Positions 1 to 7,980 of a DNA stretch of 20,700 bases are shown here, one piece after another. Origin of the DNA: JABISG01 sp963581435 (GTDB lineage Bacteria; Planctomycetota; Planctomycetia; Planctomycetales; Planctomycetaceae); NCBI GenBank assembly GCA_963581435.1, contig CAUZOL010000093.1, forward strand, positions 1 through 20,700. The letters are read 5' to 3'. The position numbers were made by a program, and so were the translations under genes. Numbering within the stretch: position 1 is the first letter of the stretch; each line of letters opens with the position of its first letter. The notes under the pieces were generated by a model that was given only the letters and a program-made list of their open reading frames with translations, had not been told where the DNA came from and did not search any database.

Positions 1-2
1 CG

Positions 3-737
3 GAGGACGAAGATGGCCAGTACGAGCCGACCCCCAAACTGCGTTCAATACAAAAGCAGGCGATGGCGAACTTGACCACAGCCGGCGATGCAGCAGCCCT
101 CGATCAACTACTCTCCACCACGAGCGGTGCGCTGATGTTGCTGTCAGCAGTCGATGCCGACCGCTTCGCCCCGGCGGTAAATCGGCAAATCGTCGCGAAG
201 GCAACCGCGCATCCGGCGGAGGAAGTCCGTGGCTTGTTCGAGCGATTTCTTCCTGAAGAAAAACGCGTGAAGCGTTTGGGCAATGTGGTGAAATCGGAAG
301 AGATTCTCGCGTTGGACGGCGACGCCGCTCGCGGCAAGGCTGTTTTCTTCCAAGCGGCCGGCGTCCAGTGCAAGAGTTGCCATCAGATTGGCGATGAGGG
401 AAAACAGGTCGGCCCCGAGTTGAACAAGATTGGCAAGAAATACAATCGGGTCCAGTTGCTGGAAACAATCCTCGAACCGTCGAAGAAAATCGAAAAGGAA
501 TGGGTGGTTTACATTGTTGAAACGACGGCGGGCCGCATCCATACCGGTCTGCTCGTCAAGCGAACCGATGCGGAGATCATTCTCAAGGATAGCGAAGGCA
601 AACAGATTCACATTCCGGCCAATGAAGTGGAACTTATCGTTCCACAGCGAAAATCGCTGATGCCGGAATTACTGCTGCGAGAAATGACGGGCCAACAGGT
701 CGCCGACCTGTTGGCCTACCTTTCCGGTTTGAAGTGA
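3..737 (+). CDS. PVC-type heme-binding CxxCH protein, C-terminal part (5' end outside window)
   Basis: The frame is open from the left edge, so this is the 3' end of a larger gene; the ATG at 63 is internal and not a credible start. The visible part has a helical repeat-like stretch (about nt 63-300) and then a c-type cytochrome domain with the heme site CKSCH at nt 369-383. After it comes the tail typical of the planctomycete/verrucomicrobial heme-binding domain: a VGPEL segment that may supply the distal ligand region, LLETILEPSKKI, and a final QQVADLLAYL helix. Family knowledge: these long secreted proteins usually combine a propeller or dehydrogenase-like N-terminus, HEAT-like repeats and this cytochrome, and are thought to act in periplasmic electron transfer, often in carbohydrate oxidation. 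The N-terminal domains cannot be seen, so the substrate is unknown. It converges with pilT, with 60 bp between the two stops. Confidence 0.9.
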   Translation, partial: EDEDGQYEPTPKLRSIQKQAMANLTTAGDAAALDQLLSTTSGALMLLSAVDADRFAPAVNRQIVAKATAHPAEEVRGLFERFLPEEKRVKRLGNVVKSEEILALDGDAARGKAVFFQAAGVQCKSCHQIGDEGKQVGPELNKIGKKYNRVQLLETILEPSKKIEKEWVVYIVETTAGRIHTGLLVKRTDAEIILKDSEGKQIHIPANEVELIVPQRKSLMPELLLREMTGQQVADLLAYLSGLK

Positions 738-739
738 AT

Positions 740-807
740 GATTCCGTAGCGATTCCGTCGAGGATGATAACCGCACGGCGCGGTCCGCATGCACACGCTA
801 CAGAATC
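740..807. terminator. Possible bidirectional terminator / inverted repeat between convergent genes
   Basis: GATTCCGTAGC at 740-750 and GCTACAGAATC at 797-807 are inverted repeats with one mismatch, which would be a G-U pair in one RNA strand. They flank a GC-rich loop of 46 nt and sit at the junction of two converging genes; the right arm overlaps the pilT stop codon. There is no T-run, and the loop is long, so function as a terminator is only a suggestion. Confidence 0.25.
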
Positions 808-1946
808 GCGGCGGCCTTCACCTGAATGCCCTTGAGCGTCATCTTCAACTCTTCGACGTTCGGTGATACCTCGAAAGCTGCGGCACGGCTGATGTATTCC
901 TGTTCGATGAAGCCGTGCAAACTGTCGTTGAAGACCTGCATCCCTTCGTCCTTGCCGATGCGGATGGCGGCAGGAAGTTTCTCGTCCTGGTTTTCCATCA
1001 CCAGTTTTCGGACCGTGGGGTTGAATGTCATGATTTCGACGATCGGCACGCGTCCCGGGACATCGACAATCGTTTTGAGTAGTTTCTGCCCGACAATGGC
1101 CCGCATGTTCATCGCAATACTGGCCCGAATCGCGGAGTGCATGCTGGCGGGAAAGAGATCGAGAATACGGCTGATCGTTCCCGGTGCACCGGCTGCGTGA
1201 ATCGTCCCGAAGACGAGGTGACCGGTCTCGGCTGCGTGAATCGCCGTCTCAAAAGTTTCCTGGTCACGCATTTCGCCCACCAGCATAATGTCGGGGTCTT
1301 CACGCACGGCATGCTTCATTGACACAGAAAAATCGACGACGTCCTGGCCGATTTCCCGCTGGTTGATCAGACACTTATCGGACGTGTAGACAAATTCGAT
1401 CGGGTCTTCAAGCGTCAAAATGTGCTTGCGGTAATTGTGGTTGATCCAGTCCAGCATCGACGCGATCGTCGTACTCTTGCCGCTACCGGTCACGCCGGAC
1501 AGCAGCACCATGCCCTGGTCGTACTTGCAGAGACTTTCCATCACGGGCGGCAGGTAGAGTTTTTCAAACGGTGGGATGAACCGCTCGATCTTTCGGGCGA
1601 CCATACCGACCTGTCCAAGTTGCGTAAACAAATTCACACGAAACCGCCAAGGATCGCCGTCTTCATCATCGACGACCTTGGAAAAGTCCGCCCCGCCGTC
1701 TCGGTGAAAAATGTCGAGGTTCCGCTGATCCATCATCGCAAAACAGAGATCGACCATCTGTTCTTCCCCAATGGGATCCATCTGTAGTTCGCGCAGCGTC
1801 CCCTTGACACGCAACACCGGCGGCCGGTTTACCTGCAGATGAATATCGGAAGCGTCATGCTTAATCGCCAGTCGAAAAATCTTATTGATTTCGATTTCCT
1901 GGCCGCTCTTGAAGATCGATTTTGTGAATTCTGAGATCATTGCCAT
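798..1946 (-). CDS. pilT: PilT/GspE-family type IV pilus retraction ATPase
   Basis: This 382-residue cytoplasmic hexameric motor ATPase resembles PilT, which powers pilus retraction and twitching motility. An N-terminal PAS-like region (about 20-120, with ASDIHLQVNRPPVLRVKG) precedes the RecA-like core. All four diagnostic boxes are present: Walker A GVTGSGKST at 151-159, Asp box TLEDPIEF at 178-185, Walker B DIMLVGEMRD at 219-228 and His box AAETGHLVFGTIHA at 238-251. The length is close to that of ordinary PilT (about 345-380), and the GspE/PilB tetracysteine zinc site is absent, which favours PilT over PilB. It lies 107 bp downstream of hisF on the same strand. No other pilus gene is in the window, so it is a detached motor gene. 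No strong Shine-Dalgarno is visible; ATG codons 1 and 3 are both possible starts. Confidence 0.93.
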   Translation of the reverse strand: MAMISEFTKSIFKSGQEIEINKIFRLAIKHDASDIHLQVNRPPVLRVKGTLRELQMDPIGEEQMVDLCFAMMDQRNLDIFHRDGGADFSKVVDDEDGDPWRFRVNLFTQLGQVGMVARKIERFIPPFEKLYLPPVMESLCKYDQGMVLLSGVTGSGKSTTIASMLDWINHNYRKHILTLEDPIEFVYTSDKCLINQREIGQDVVDFSVSMKHAVREDPDIMLVGEMRDQETFETAIHAAETGHLVFGTIHAAGAPGTISRILDLFPASMHSAIRASIAMNMRAIVGQKLLKTIVDVPGRVPIVEIMTFNPTVRKLVMENQDEKLPAAIRIGKDEGMQVFNDSLHGFIEQEYISRAAAFEVSPNVEELKMTLKGIQVKAAAIL

Positions 1947-2047
1947 AACGTTGTCTCGCTCTGCTAGTGGGAATCGAAACGAAAACGTCCGCCCCCAGAT
2001 GGCTGACTATTTGTCAAAACGCGGCTCAGCGTGCACTCCATTATACC

Positions 2048-2073
2048 GTGACATTAAACAGTGACATTAAACC
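2048..2073. repeat. 13-bp tandem duplication across the hisF stop codon
   Basis: GTGACATTAAACA (2048-2060) is followed directly by GTGACATTAAACC (2061-2073), with 12 of 13 bases identical. The duplication spans the last codons and the stop of hisF on the minus strand. Both copies encode the same C-terminal end: with the duplication the protein ends RFNVTV at a TAA, and without it the frame would also read RFNVTV and stop at TAA two bases further on. Confidence 0.85.
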
Positions 2074-2905
2074 GCACGGGGACTCCCCGCTCTGCCAGGA
2101 AATGTTTTGTTTCGTCGATTGTGTAGGTGCCGTAGTGAAAGATGCTCGCTGCCAATGCCGCACTGGCACCGCCCTCGGTTAATGCCTCGAAGAGATGTTC
2201 CGGGCCGCCGGCACCGCCGCTGGCAACGACGGGAATCGTCACCGCATCGGCAACCGCCCGCGTGATTTGCAGATCGTATCCGTCCTTGGTTCCGTCGGCA
2301 TCCATCGACGTCAGTACGATTTCTCCTGCCCCCAACCGTTCAACTTCCCGCGCCCATTCGACCGCATCCAGTCCGGTCGGAATGCGACCGCCATTGATGT
2401 GAACGTCCCAGAAGACCGGCTCGCCGCCTGTATCGAGCGACGGATGCGGCTGAACCCGCAGGTGATCAGCGACGTCGGGGAAGTCCCGTTCATCTTTCAC
2501 CGCAATCCGCTTGGGGTCAATGTTCACCACAATGCATTGGCTGCCGAACCGCAAGGCGGCCTCGCGAATGAACTCGGGATTCGTGACCGCTGCCGAGTTG
2601 ATCGACACCTTGTCGCAGCCGGCTTTCAGCAGCGTGCGAATGTCGTCCAGCGTGCGGATGCCTCCGCCGACAGTTAGCGGCATGAACACCGCCTCCGACG
2701 TTCTTCGCACCACATCGAGCATGATCTCCCGCTCTTCGTGGCTGGCGGTAATATCGAGAAACACCAGTTCGTCGGCCCCCTCGCCTTCGTACCGCGTTGC
2801 CACCTCGACCGGGTCACCGGCATCCTGCAGATTGAGAAAATTAATGCCCTTCACCACACGCCCACCATGGACGTCGAGACAGGGAATGATTCGCTTGGCT
2901 AGCAT
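2054..2905 (-). CDS. hisF: Imidazole glycerol phosphate synthase cyclase subunit HisF
   Basis: HisF is the (beta/alpha)8-barrel cyclase half of IGP synthase. With HisH it converts PRFAR plus glutamine-derived ammonia into imidazole glycerol phosphate and AICAR, linking histidine and purine synthesis in the cytoplasm. The start MLAKRIIPCLDV at 2905 is chosen because it matches the conserved HisF N-terminus; an in-frame ATG at 2977 would add 24 unconserved residues. Catalytic Asp11 (in PCLDV) and Asp130 (in VVNID) fall at their standard positions, and the phosphate-binding glycines are present (TVGGGIRT near 78-85 and VASGGAGGPEH). The protein is 283 residues against about 250-258 in most species; the extra ~28 residues follow Asp130 as a polar loop (KDERDFPDVADHLRV...). 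No hisH or other his gene is adjacent, so histidine genes appear scattered in this genome. Confidence 0.96.
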   Translation of the reverse strand: MLAKRIIPCLDVHGGRVVKGINFLNLQDAGDPVEVATRYEGEGADELVFLDITASHEEREIMLDVVRRTSEAVFMPLTVGGGIRTLDDIRTLLKAGCDKVSINSAAVTNPEFIREAALRFGSQCIVVNIDPKRIAVKDERDFPDVADHLRVQPHPSLDTGGEPVFWDVHINGGRIPTGLDAVEWAREVERLGAGEIVLTSMDADGTKDGYDLQITRAVADAVTIPVVASGGAGGPEHLFEALTEGGASAALAASIFHYGTYTIDETKHFLAERGVPVRFNVTV

Positions 2906-3226
2906 GAGTTTCAATTCGAGAACGGCGGGTGAAATGGACGGTGAATCCACTGTAATTCGCCCGCCACCGGCAGTCAATGCGATCGTTTACGCAAGAGGTA
3001 CTTTGCGGATTTCTTCAAGGCATTAGGCGGGCTGCGGTGCATTTGTTGCGCGTCGAACTCATACAACGACGGACGACACACAAAAGCGGATCGCGCCAAC
3101 CTTTGGTCTTTTCATTGTCCTTCACTTCAACCAGATCAACATTCTCGAGGGCGACCGGGTATAATCGGTGCAGGAAGACATTGATGCGCGTCTCACTTTG
3201 AAAACTCCGCGATAACCGTTTTACGA
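2906..3226. other. Gene-free divergent region between hisF and the SGNH hydrolase
   Basis: This 321-bp stretch separates two divergently transcribed genes and should hold the promoters for both. Apart from the sigma70-like site listed separately for the right-hand gene, I see no RNA gene, long repeat or convincing small coding frame. In-frame upstream ATGs for hisF extend to 2977, but the added residues look non-coding. Confidence 0.6.
3136..3165 (+). promoter_or_regulatory. Candidate sigma70-type promoter for the SGNH hydrolase gene
   Basis: A perfect TATAAT lies at 3160-3165 and is preceded by TCAACA (3136-3141, 4 of 6 matches to TTGACA) with an 18-bp spacer. Transcription would start near 3172, leaving a leader of about 55 nt before the ATG at 3227. 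It is the best promoter match in this divergent region, but planctomycete promoters are poorly characterised. Confidence 0.4.
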
Positions 3227-4447
3227 ATGAACGCCGTCAGCCCGCAAAAAACTCGCCGGAAGAAAGCCGTCGGGCGTGTGATGCTCGTCTGCGGCGGTCT
3301 GCTGGCCGGTCTGTTGGTTGCTGAGTGCGTGCTGCGAGTGATGACGTTCAGCGAGCCGCAAATCTACGTTCCCGATCAATTCGTCGGCACACGATTGCAA
3401 ACCGGTTTCGAGGGGATGTGGACTAAGGAAGGCCAGGCTCAGTTTCGAATCAACAGTGCCGGATTTCGGGATATTGAACGCAAGCACGCGAAGCCGGCAG
3501 GAACGTTTCGGATTGCCGTGCTGGGCGACTCGTATGTTGAAGCACTTCAGGTCCCGCTGGAAAACGCGTTTTGGTCGGTGCTGGAAAGTGAACTGGCAGA
3601 TTGTGATTTTTCGGGCCAGAAGAATGTCGAGGTCCTGGGCTTCGGCGTATCGGGTTTTGGGACCGGTCAGCAGTTGCTGATGCTGCGGCACTATGTCTGG
3701 GACTACGAACCGGACATGGTCATTTTGTTGATGTGCCCGCACAACGACTTGGCCGACAATTCACGTCAACTCACCAACAGCGTCGTCCGACCGTTCTTCT
3801 CACTGAAAGACGACCGCCTCGAATTGGACAACACCTTCCGACAACACCCGTCGTACATCTATGCAAATAAGGCTTCCACGCGGTTTAAGGTTGCTTGCAT
3901 CAATCGCAGTCGTGTGCTGCAGCTTTACAGCCGAGTTCGCAATGGGACTGGGCGGACAAGAACTGACGACGATTCGGATTCGTCGAGCCGAAACAACATC
4001 GAGAATATCTGCTACGTTCAGCCCGAGACGGCGACTTGGCGGGACGCCTGGGAATTGACGGAACGGCTGGTCGTCGAGATTCATAAAGAAGTGCAGCAAC
4101 GTGCCGTGCCGTTTGTTCTGGTCGCCGGTTCAAATGGAATTCAAGTTGACCCTCGAGAGTCGGTTCGCGAGGAATTCCGAAAACAGCTGGGCGTCACCGA
4201 CCTGTTCTATTTCGAGCAGAGAATCGAAGCTCTCGCGAATCGTAAAGGGATAACAGCAATCAGTCTCGGCAAACCAATGGCCCAGGCCGCACAGCGAGAC
4301 AATTTGTTTCTCCACGGCTTCTCGAACACTGCAAAGGGCCGAGGACATTGGAACGCCGACGGTCACCGGCTTGCAGCGAAATTGATCGCAGAAAAACTCT
4401 GCGATGGAATTCAACCACGCTCAGCCCCGGGTGAATCGTTGCGATGA
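3227..4447 (+). CDS. Membrane-anchored SGNH/GDSL-type hydrolase
   Basis: A 406-residue protein with a basic N-terminus (KTRRKKAVGR) and one hydrophobic segment (about 16-36) that should anchor it in the inner membrane with the catalytic domain outside. Block I is VLGDSYVEAL, with nucleophile Ser102. A conserved glycine block follows (VLGFGVSGFGTGQQL, 136-150), then block III with Asn173 in CPHND, and a C-terminal GHWNADGHRLA block (373-383) supplying the catalytic His, probably His374. Such proteins act as esterases or acyl transferases, often on polysaccharides. Oddity: the residue two before His374, which is Asp in DxHW-type relatives, is Arg372, so either the Asp is supplied from elsewhere or activity is altered. 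It converges with the GT4/asnB pair, with 23 bp between stops. That neighbourhood fits, but does not prove, a role in modifying exported glycans. Confidence 0.85.
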   Translation: MNAVSPQKTRRKKAVGRVMLVCGGLLAGLLVAECVLRVMTFSEPQIYVPDQFVGTRLQTGFEGMWTKEGQAQFRINSAGFRDIERKHAKPAGTFRIAVLGDSYVEALQVPLENAFWSVLESELADCDFSGQKNVEVLGFGVSGFGTGQQLLMLRHYVWDYEPDMVILLMCPHNDLADNSRQLTNSVVRPFFSLKDDRLELDNTFRQHPSYIYANKASTRFKVACINRSRVLQLYSRVRNGTGRTRTDDDSDSSSRNNIENICYVQPETATWRDAWELTERLVVEIHKEVQQRAVPFVLVAGSNGIQVDPRESVREEFRKQLGVTDLFYFEQRIEALANRKGITAISLGKPMAQAAQRDNLFLHGFSNTAKGRGHWNADGHRLAAKLIAEKLCDGIQPRSAPGESLR

Positions 4448-4470
4448 GTTTTCGCGCGATCAGAAATGCA

Positions 4471-5649
4471 TCATCGGCCCGTTTCTCCAAAGCGAGCGAT
4501 CGCGCGCTCGAAAAGTTCTGCGACTCGCTCGATGCCGGATTCCGCCGAAAATCGTTCAACAATTCGGGCGCGGGCTTCCTCGCTGCGTTGCTGCCATTGC
4601 GGATGATTCGTGATAGCGTCGTCGATGGCTGCGGCCAGGGCCGATGCATCTTCGACGGGAACCAATCCACCCAATTGGCCACCTTGTAGAATCTCGCTGG
4701 GTCCGCTGGGGCAATCGGTCGAAATCACCGGAACTTCACAAAGCATCGCTTCCACCAGCGCATTGGGCATTCCTTCGTATCGGGATGAGAGCACAAACAG
4801 ATCGGAGTCACGATAAATTGGCAGCGGGTTGATCTGAAAGCCGGCTAATTGGACATGAGCTTCCAAACGAGCTTCCCGTAATTGTTGTTCCAATTGAGAA
4901 CGGCTCTCTCCAGTCCCCAGGATTACAAGCGAAAACTGCTGGTGGCCGTACTCGTGGACGACCTCGCGTGCCGCCGCAATCAGGACATCGAAACCCTTCT
5001 GCCGATGCAATCGGCCGGCGGCTGCGACGCCAAAAACATTCTTGTCGCGTGCCTGTTGCCCTGGAAGCTCTTGGCGAGACAAACGGTCGATCTGATCGAC
5101 GTCAAAAAAGTTGTAGACGGTCTCGATTCGGTCTAGTGGGATGCGGTGATAGGCGGCCGCTGCAGTACGGACCCCTTCAGAGACGGCTGCAACGACGTCG
5201 GCGTCGCGATAGGCGTTTCTCAACAGCCGTCGTTTGATCCTTCGAAACCGCTCTGGATTGGTGTCGAAGTCGAGTTTGGGATCGGTCACAATGACGGAGA
5301 TGCGCGGCGTTGGACGTTTTCGCGTCGCCGCACCCGTAATCAGCGTCGTGTGATACGTTCTATCGTAGATGAGCTGAATCTGACGTTCGTCGAGGAGTTT
5401 CGCCAAGTCGCGCGCACGCGCACGAAAACCCGAACCCGGAAGTCGGCCGATCGGCGCCGAATGTCGTCGTTCGAAGATATGGATTGGGACATCGGCAGGA
5501 ACTTCGCTGAGCAATTCCCCGTGGTCGGAAACGACGTACAGTTCTGGCTCAAAGTTCTGGCGATTCAAATGTTTCAAAATCCCGAGAATTTGCCGCTGAC
5601 TGCCGCCGCCCGACATTTCGTCGATCGCGAATAATACTCGCTGTTTCAT
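4471..5649 (-). CDS. Glycosyltransferase family 4 (GT-B fold)
   Basis: A 392-residue retaining GT-B glycosyltransferase that would transfer a sugar from a nucleotide donor to a lipid-linked or nascent polysaccharide at the cytoplasmic face of the membrane. The N-terminal acceptor domain begins with the glycine-rich loop DEMSGGGSQRQI (10-21). The C-terminal donor domain has AAGRLHRQKGFDVLI (210-224), VILGTGESR (242-250) and the GT4 signature E292-x7-E300 in YEGMPNALVEAM, followed by PVISTDCPSGPSEIL. No membrane helix is evident, which is usual for a peripheral enzyme. Its ATG overlaps the TGA of asnB by 4 bp (ATGA), so the two are probably translationally coupled. Donor and acceptor specificity cannot be read from sequence. 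Confidence 0.93.
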   Translation of the reverse strand: MKQRVLFAIDEMSGGGSQRQILGILKHLNRQNFEPELYVVSDHGELLSEVPADVPIHIFERRHSAPIGRLPGSGFRARARDLAKLLDERQIQLIYDRTYHTTLITGAATRKRPTPRISVIVTDPKLDFDTNPERFRRIKRRLLRNAYRDADVVAAVSEGVRTAAAAYHRIPLDRIETVYNFFDVDQIDRLSRQELPGQQARDKNVFGVAAAGRLHRQKGFDVLIAAAREVVHEYGHQQFSLVILGTGESRSQLEQQLREARLEAHVQLAGFQINPLPIYRDSDLFVLSSRYEGMPNALVEAMLCEVPVISTDCPSGPSEILQGGQLGGLVPVEDASALAAAIDDAITNHPQWQQRSEEARARIVERFSAESGIERVAELFERAIARFGETGR

Positions 5650-7586
5650 GTTTCATACTCCGAAACGCGTGACGATTCGTTCGGCGTTGTCGTCCGTTCG
5701 AGCCACGTTTGAAACATCAGCACGTTCCACAGCAAGTACTGCCAATCGAATTCTTCCGACAGGTGTTCATCCCATTTCTTGCGGACGACTTCCGGTTGCA
5801 GCCATCCTTCCTCGCGAAGTCGGTTATCGTCCAACAGACTTTCGGCCCAATCGCGCAACGGGCCGCGCAGCCATTTCCCCAACGGAATTCCAAACCCAAT
5901 CTTCGGCCGGTCGAACAGCGACTTCGGTACGAATTCGGCCAGGAGTTTTCGCAACGGCTGTTTCCCCGTGCCTCCCTCGACCTTCTCATCAAGCGGAAAC
6001 GTCCATGCATGCTCCACGATACGATGATCGAGCAGAGGAACGCGAACTTCCAAGCCGTGGGCCATGCTCGCTCGATCGACCTTGCAGAGAACATCGTCGG
6101 GCAGGTAGGTCTGCGTGTCGTACGCCATCATGCTTTCGAAATAACTGCCGAAGTCCGTCCAGAGGTCCGTCGGGCGAAAATGAGTGCGATTCGCGTTGCC
6201 GTCGAGTACCGCTAAGCTGCCCTGGTCCCAATGTCGGTGCAGTATCGAATACAGTTCGCAGTCGTTGGCGGCTGCCGTGACACGGGCAATCAGTCCCGAT
6301 TCGGTCCTTCCTCTTAACAGCCGGTTCCGCAGGACATCGTAGAGTCCGCCCATTGGTTTTCGTAAACGACGCGGGAACCTCGCGATCTTGCGGCGGATAT
6401 TATCAAGGTGGCTGTAGCGATCGTAGCCGCCCAGCAACTCGTCGCCGCCGTCTCCAGAGAGACAAACCACCGCGTGTTCTCGCGCCAGTTTTGAAACCAG
6501 ATAAGTCGGAATCTGTGACGGATCGGCGAACGGTTCATCGAACACTTCCGGAATCGATTCGATAACCTGCATCGCCTCGGTGGGTGTGACGATGTGCAGA
6601 ATGTGTTCGACTCCCAGGTGCCGGGCGGTCGCGGTGGCAGCACGCGACTCATCGAATTCGGGTTCCTCGAAACCGATTGTGAACGTCCGCAACGGAACAC
6701 CACCTTCATTTGCCGCCACGGAGACAACGACCGACGAGTCGATTCCTCCCGAGAGAAACGCCCCCACGGGAACGTCGGCCATCAACCGAGATTTCACGGA
6801 GTCGGTCAGCAGTTCCTGCATCTGTTGCATTCGTGCTGTCGGGCTGAGAGTCCGTCCGTGTTCGGCGGCGGTTGCGGCAACATCGCGGAAAGACCAGTAG
6901 CTGCGAACAGAAGTCGTTTCCCAGGTGAACGGCGGTGCAATCTCCAACAGCTGTCCCGGTCGCAATTTTTCAACATTGCGATAGATGCAACAGGGCGATG
7001 GAACATACCCGTTTTCCAGAAACAGCGCGAGCGAGTCACGATCGATCTCGCCGGTGAAATCGGGGTGTTCTCTGAGTGCCGACAACTCCGAGCCGAACAG
7101 AAACGTCGTCCCCGCCCAACCGTAGTACAGCGGTTTGATCCCCACGCGATCACGTACAAGCGACAACCGGCGGTCGGTTCGATCCCAGACGGCAAAGGCA
7201 AACATTCCATTGAGCCGTTCCAATGTGGGTTCGAGGCCCCAACGAGCGATTGCCTCCAGCAGAACTTCGGTATCCGAATGGCCGCGAAATCGGCAACCCT
7301 CCTGCTCCAGCTCCTGTCGGAGAGTTTTGTGATTGTAGATCTCGCCGTTGTAAGTCAGCACGAACCGACCATCGGCGGAGATCATGGGTTGGCTCCCCAT
7401 GTCCGACAGGTCAATGATCGAAAGTCGGCGGTGTCCCAACGCAATTCCGAGTTCGGGATCGGTCCAGACTCCCGATCCATCTGGACCACGATGCAGCAGT
7501 TGATCGCTCATCTTCGCAACGCAACGGCTGAGTTCCTTCGGTTTGAACTGCCTCGAAGCGTCGATGAAACCCGTAATTCCGCACAT
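5646..7586 (-). CDS. asnB: Asparagine synthase (glutamine-hydrolysing), exopolysaccharide-locus type
   Basis: A 646-residue class II glutamine amidotransferase fused to an ATP-pyrophosphatase synthetase domain. Cys2 is the Ntn nucleophile once Met is removed, which fixes the start. Glutaminase residues are in place: RRLSIIDLS (53-61), NGEIYNH (80-86) and SDTE (104-107). The synthetase domain has the PP-loop SGGIDSS (279-285) and GDGGDELLGGY (378-388). The family converts aspartate, glutamine and ATP to asparagine, but many long paralogues beside glycosyltransferases are thought to amidate sugar acids or other precursors of surface polymers. Because it is translationally coupled to a GT4 gene, the second role is as likely as primary asparagine synthesis. 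It is first in its transcription unit, with about 390 bp of gene-free DNA upstream. No strong ribosome-binding site is visible. Confidence 0.93.
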   Translation of the reverse strand: MCGITGFIDASRQFKPKELSRCVAKMSDQLLHRGPDGSGVWTDPELGIALGHRRLSIIDLSDMGSQPMISADGRFVLTYNGEIYNHKTLRQELEQEGCRFRGHSDTEVLLEAIARWGLEPTLERLNGMFAFAVWDRTDRRLSLVRDRVGIKPLYYGWAGTTFLFGSELSALREHPDFTGEIDRDSLALFLENGYVPSPCCIYRNVEKLRPGQLLEIAPPFTWETTSVRSYWSFRDVAATAAEHGRTLSPTARMQQMQELLTDSVKSRLMADVPVGAFLSGGIDSSVVVSVAANEGGVPLRTFTIGFEEPEFDESRAATATARHLGVEHILHIVTPTEAMQVIESIPEVFDEPFADPSQIPTYLVSKLAREHAVVCLSGDGGDELLGGYDRYSHLDNIRRKIARFPRRLRKPMGGLYDVLRNRLLRGRTESGLIARVTAAANDCELYSILHRHWDQGSLAVLDGNANRTHFRPTDLWTDFGSYFESMMAYDTQTYLPDDVLCKVDRASMAHGLEVRVPLLDHRIVEHAWTFPLDEKVEGGTGKQPLRKLLAEFVPKSLFDRPKIGFGIPLGKWLRGPLRDWAESLLDDNRLREEGWLQPEVVRKKWDEHLSEEFDWQYLLWNVLMFQTWLERTTTPNESSRVSEYET

Positions 7587-7608
7587 GTGTTCTCAACAGA
7601 AGTGATGA

Positions 7609-7697
7609 GAGGCTCCGTCAAAACCCCGGTTGTGGGCGAACTCTGCGCTCAAAAACCAGAGGTGTTGTGAGCCAACAGAGGGTTTTGACAGAACTTC
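7609..7697. repeat. Short inverted-repeat element, MITE- or IS-end-like
   Basis: GTCAAAACCC at 7617-7626 and GGGTTTTGAC at 7680-7689 form a perfect 10-bp inverted repeat separated by 53 bp. The match continues outward for several bases with only transition differences (GAGGCTCC on the left, GAAGTTCT read inverted on the right). Inside are two near-identical direct copies, GTTGTGGGCGAAC and GTTGTGAGCCAAC (11 of 13). Size and structure suit a miniature element or a solo pair of IS ends, but no clear target-site duplication was found. A hairpin-type terminator or operator is an alternative. Confidence 0.4.
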
Positions 7698-7707
7698 GAG
7701 TCAGTGA

Positions 7708-7884
7708 CCGCCCGCAACATTCTGCGATGCAAACGCAATCGATGCGTCACGTGTAAAACGTCACCGCCATCGGAGCAGTGAAGTCTACGTCATTCGATAC
7801 ATTGGGGACTATAGCTATCGCAACAATAACTGGGTTGCGGAGGCGTTTGCATTGCTGGGGCTGAATTTGGTAGACGAAACGTGA
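7708..7884 (+). pseudogene. Start-less coding remnant of unknown family
   Basis: Between two TGA stops (7705-7707 and 7882-7884) is a 58-codon open frame with no ATG or GTG, and no TTG until codon 49. The second half reads like genuine protein: YVIRYIGDYSYRNNNWVAEA, then a leucine-rich helix and a short acidic tail (LVDET). The first part is Arg/His-rich and less protein-like. I do not recognise the family. The most economical reading is the 3' end of a gene whose 5' part was lost, possibly when the adjacent inverted-repeat element arrived. A chance open frame is possible at this length. Confidence 0.3.
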
Positions 7885-7980
7885 TACATATGACGTCCAT
7901 TCACTAGACGGGACCGTTTGCGCGATTGTCGTGCGATCGGGTTTCGTTCGTTGCTCGATCGACTCCAGCCGAGGTTATGC

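Larger units (their letters stand above)
7587..7980. other. Gene-free divergent region between asnB and moxR
   Basis: A 394-bp stretch that must contain promoters for asnB (leftward) and moxR (rightward), although no clear sigma70 pair was found. It holds a short inverted-repeat element (7609-7697) and a start-less coding remnant (7708-7884), both listed separately. It also holds a second perfect 10-bp inverted pair, ATGCAAACGC at 7727-7736 and GCGTTTGCAT at 7843-7852. This looks like a site of past insertion or gene loss rather than a purely regulatory spacer. Confidence 0.6.

Noticed and set aside
2040..2045. Minus-strand TATAAT before pilT as a promoter
   Set aside because: The -10 is perfect, but no acceptable -35 lies 16-18 bp upstream, so it was not listed as a feature.
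4448..4470. Terminator between the convergent SGNH and GT4 genes
   Set aside because: The 23-bp gap has no stem-loop with a T-run on either strand.
6594..7670. A 358-codon open frame on the plus strand antisense to asnB
   Set aside because: It lies opposite a gene with complete catalytic motifs, its translation is Arg/Gln/His-rich with no recognisable domain, and high-GC codon structure readily creates such shadows.
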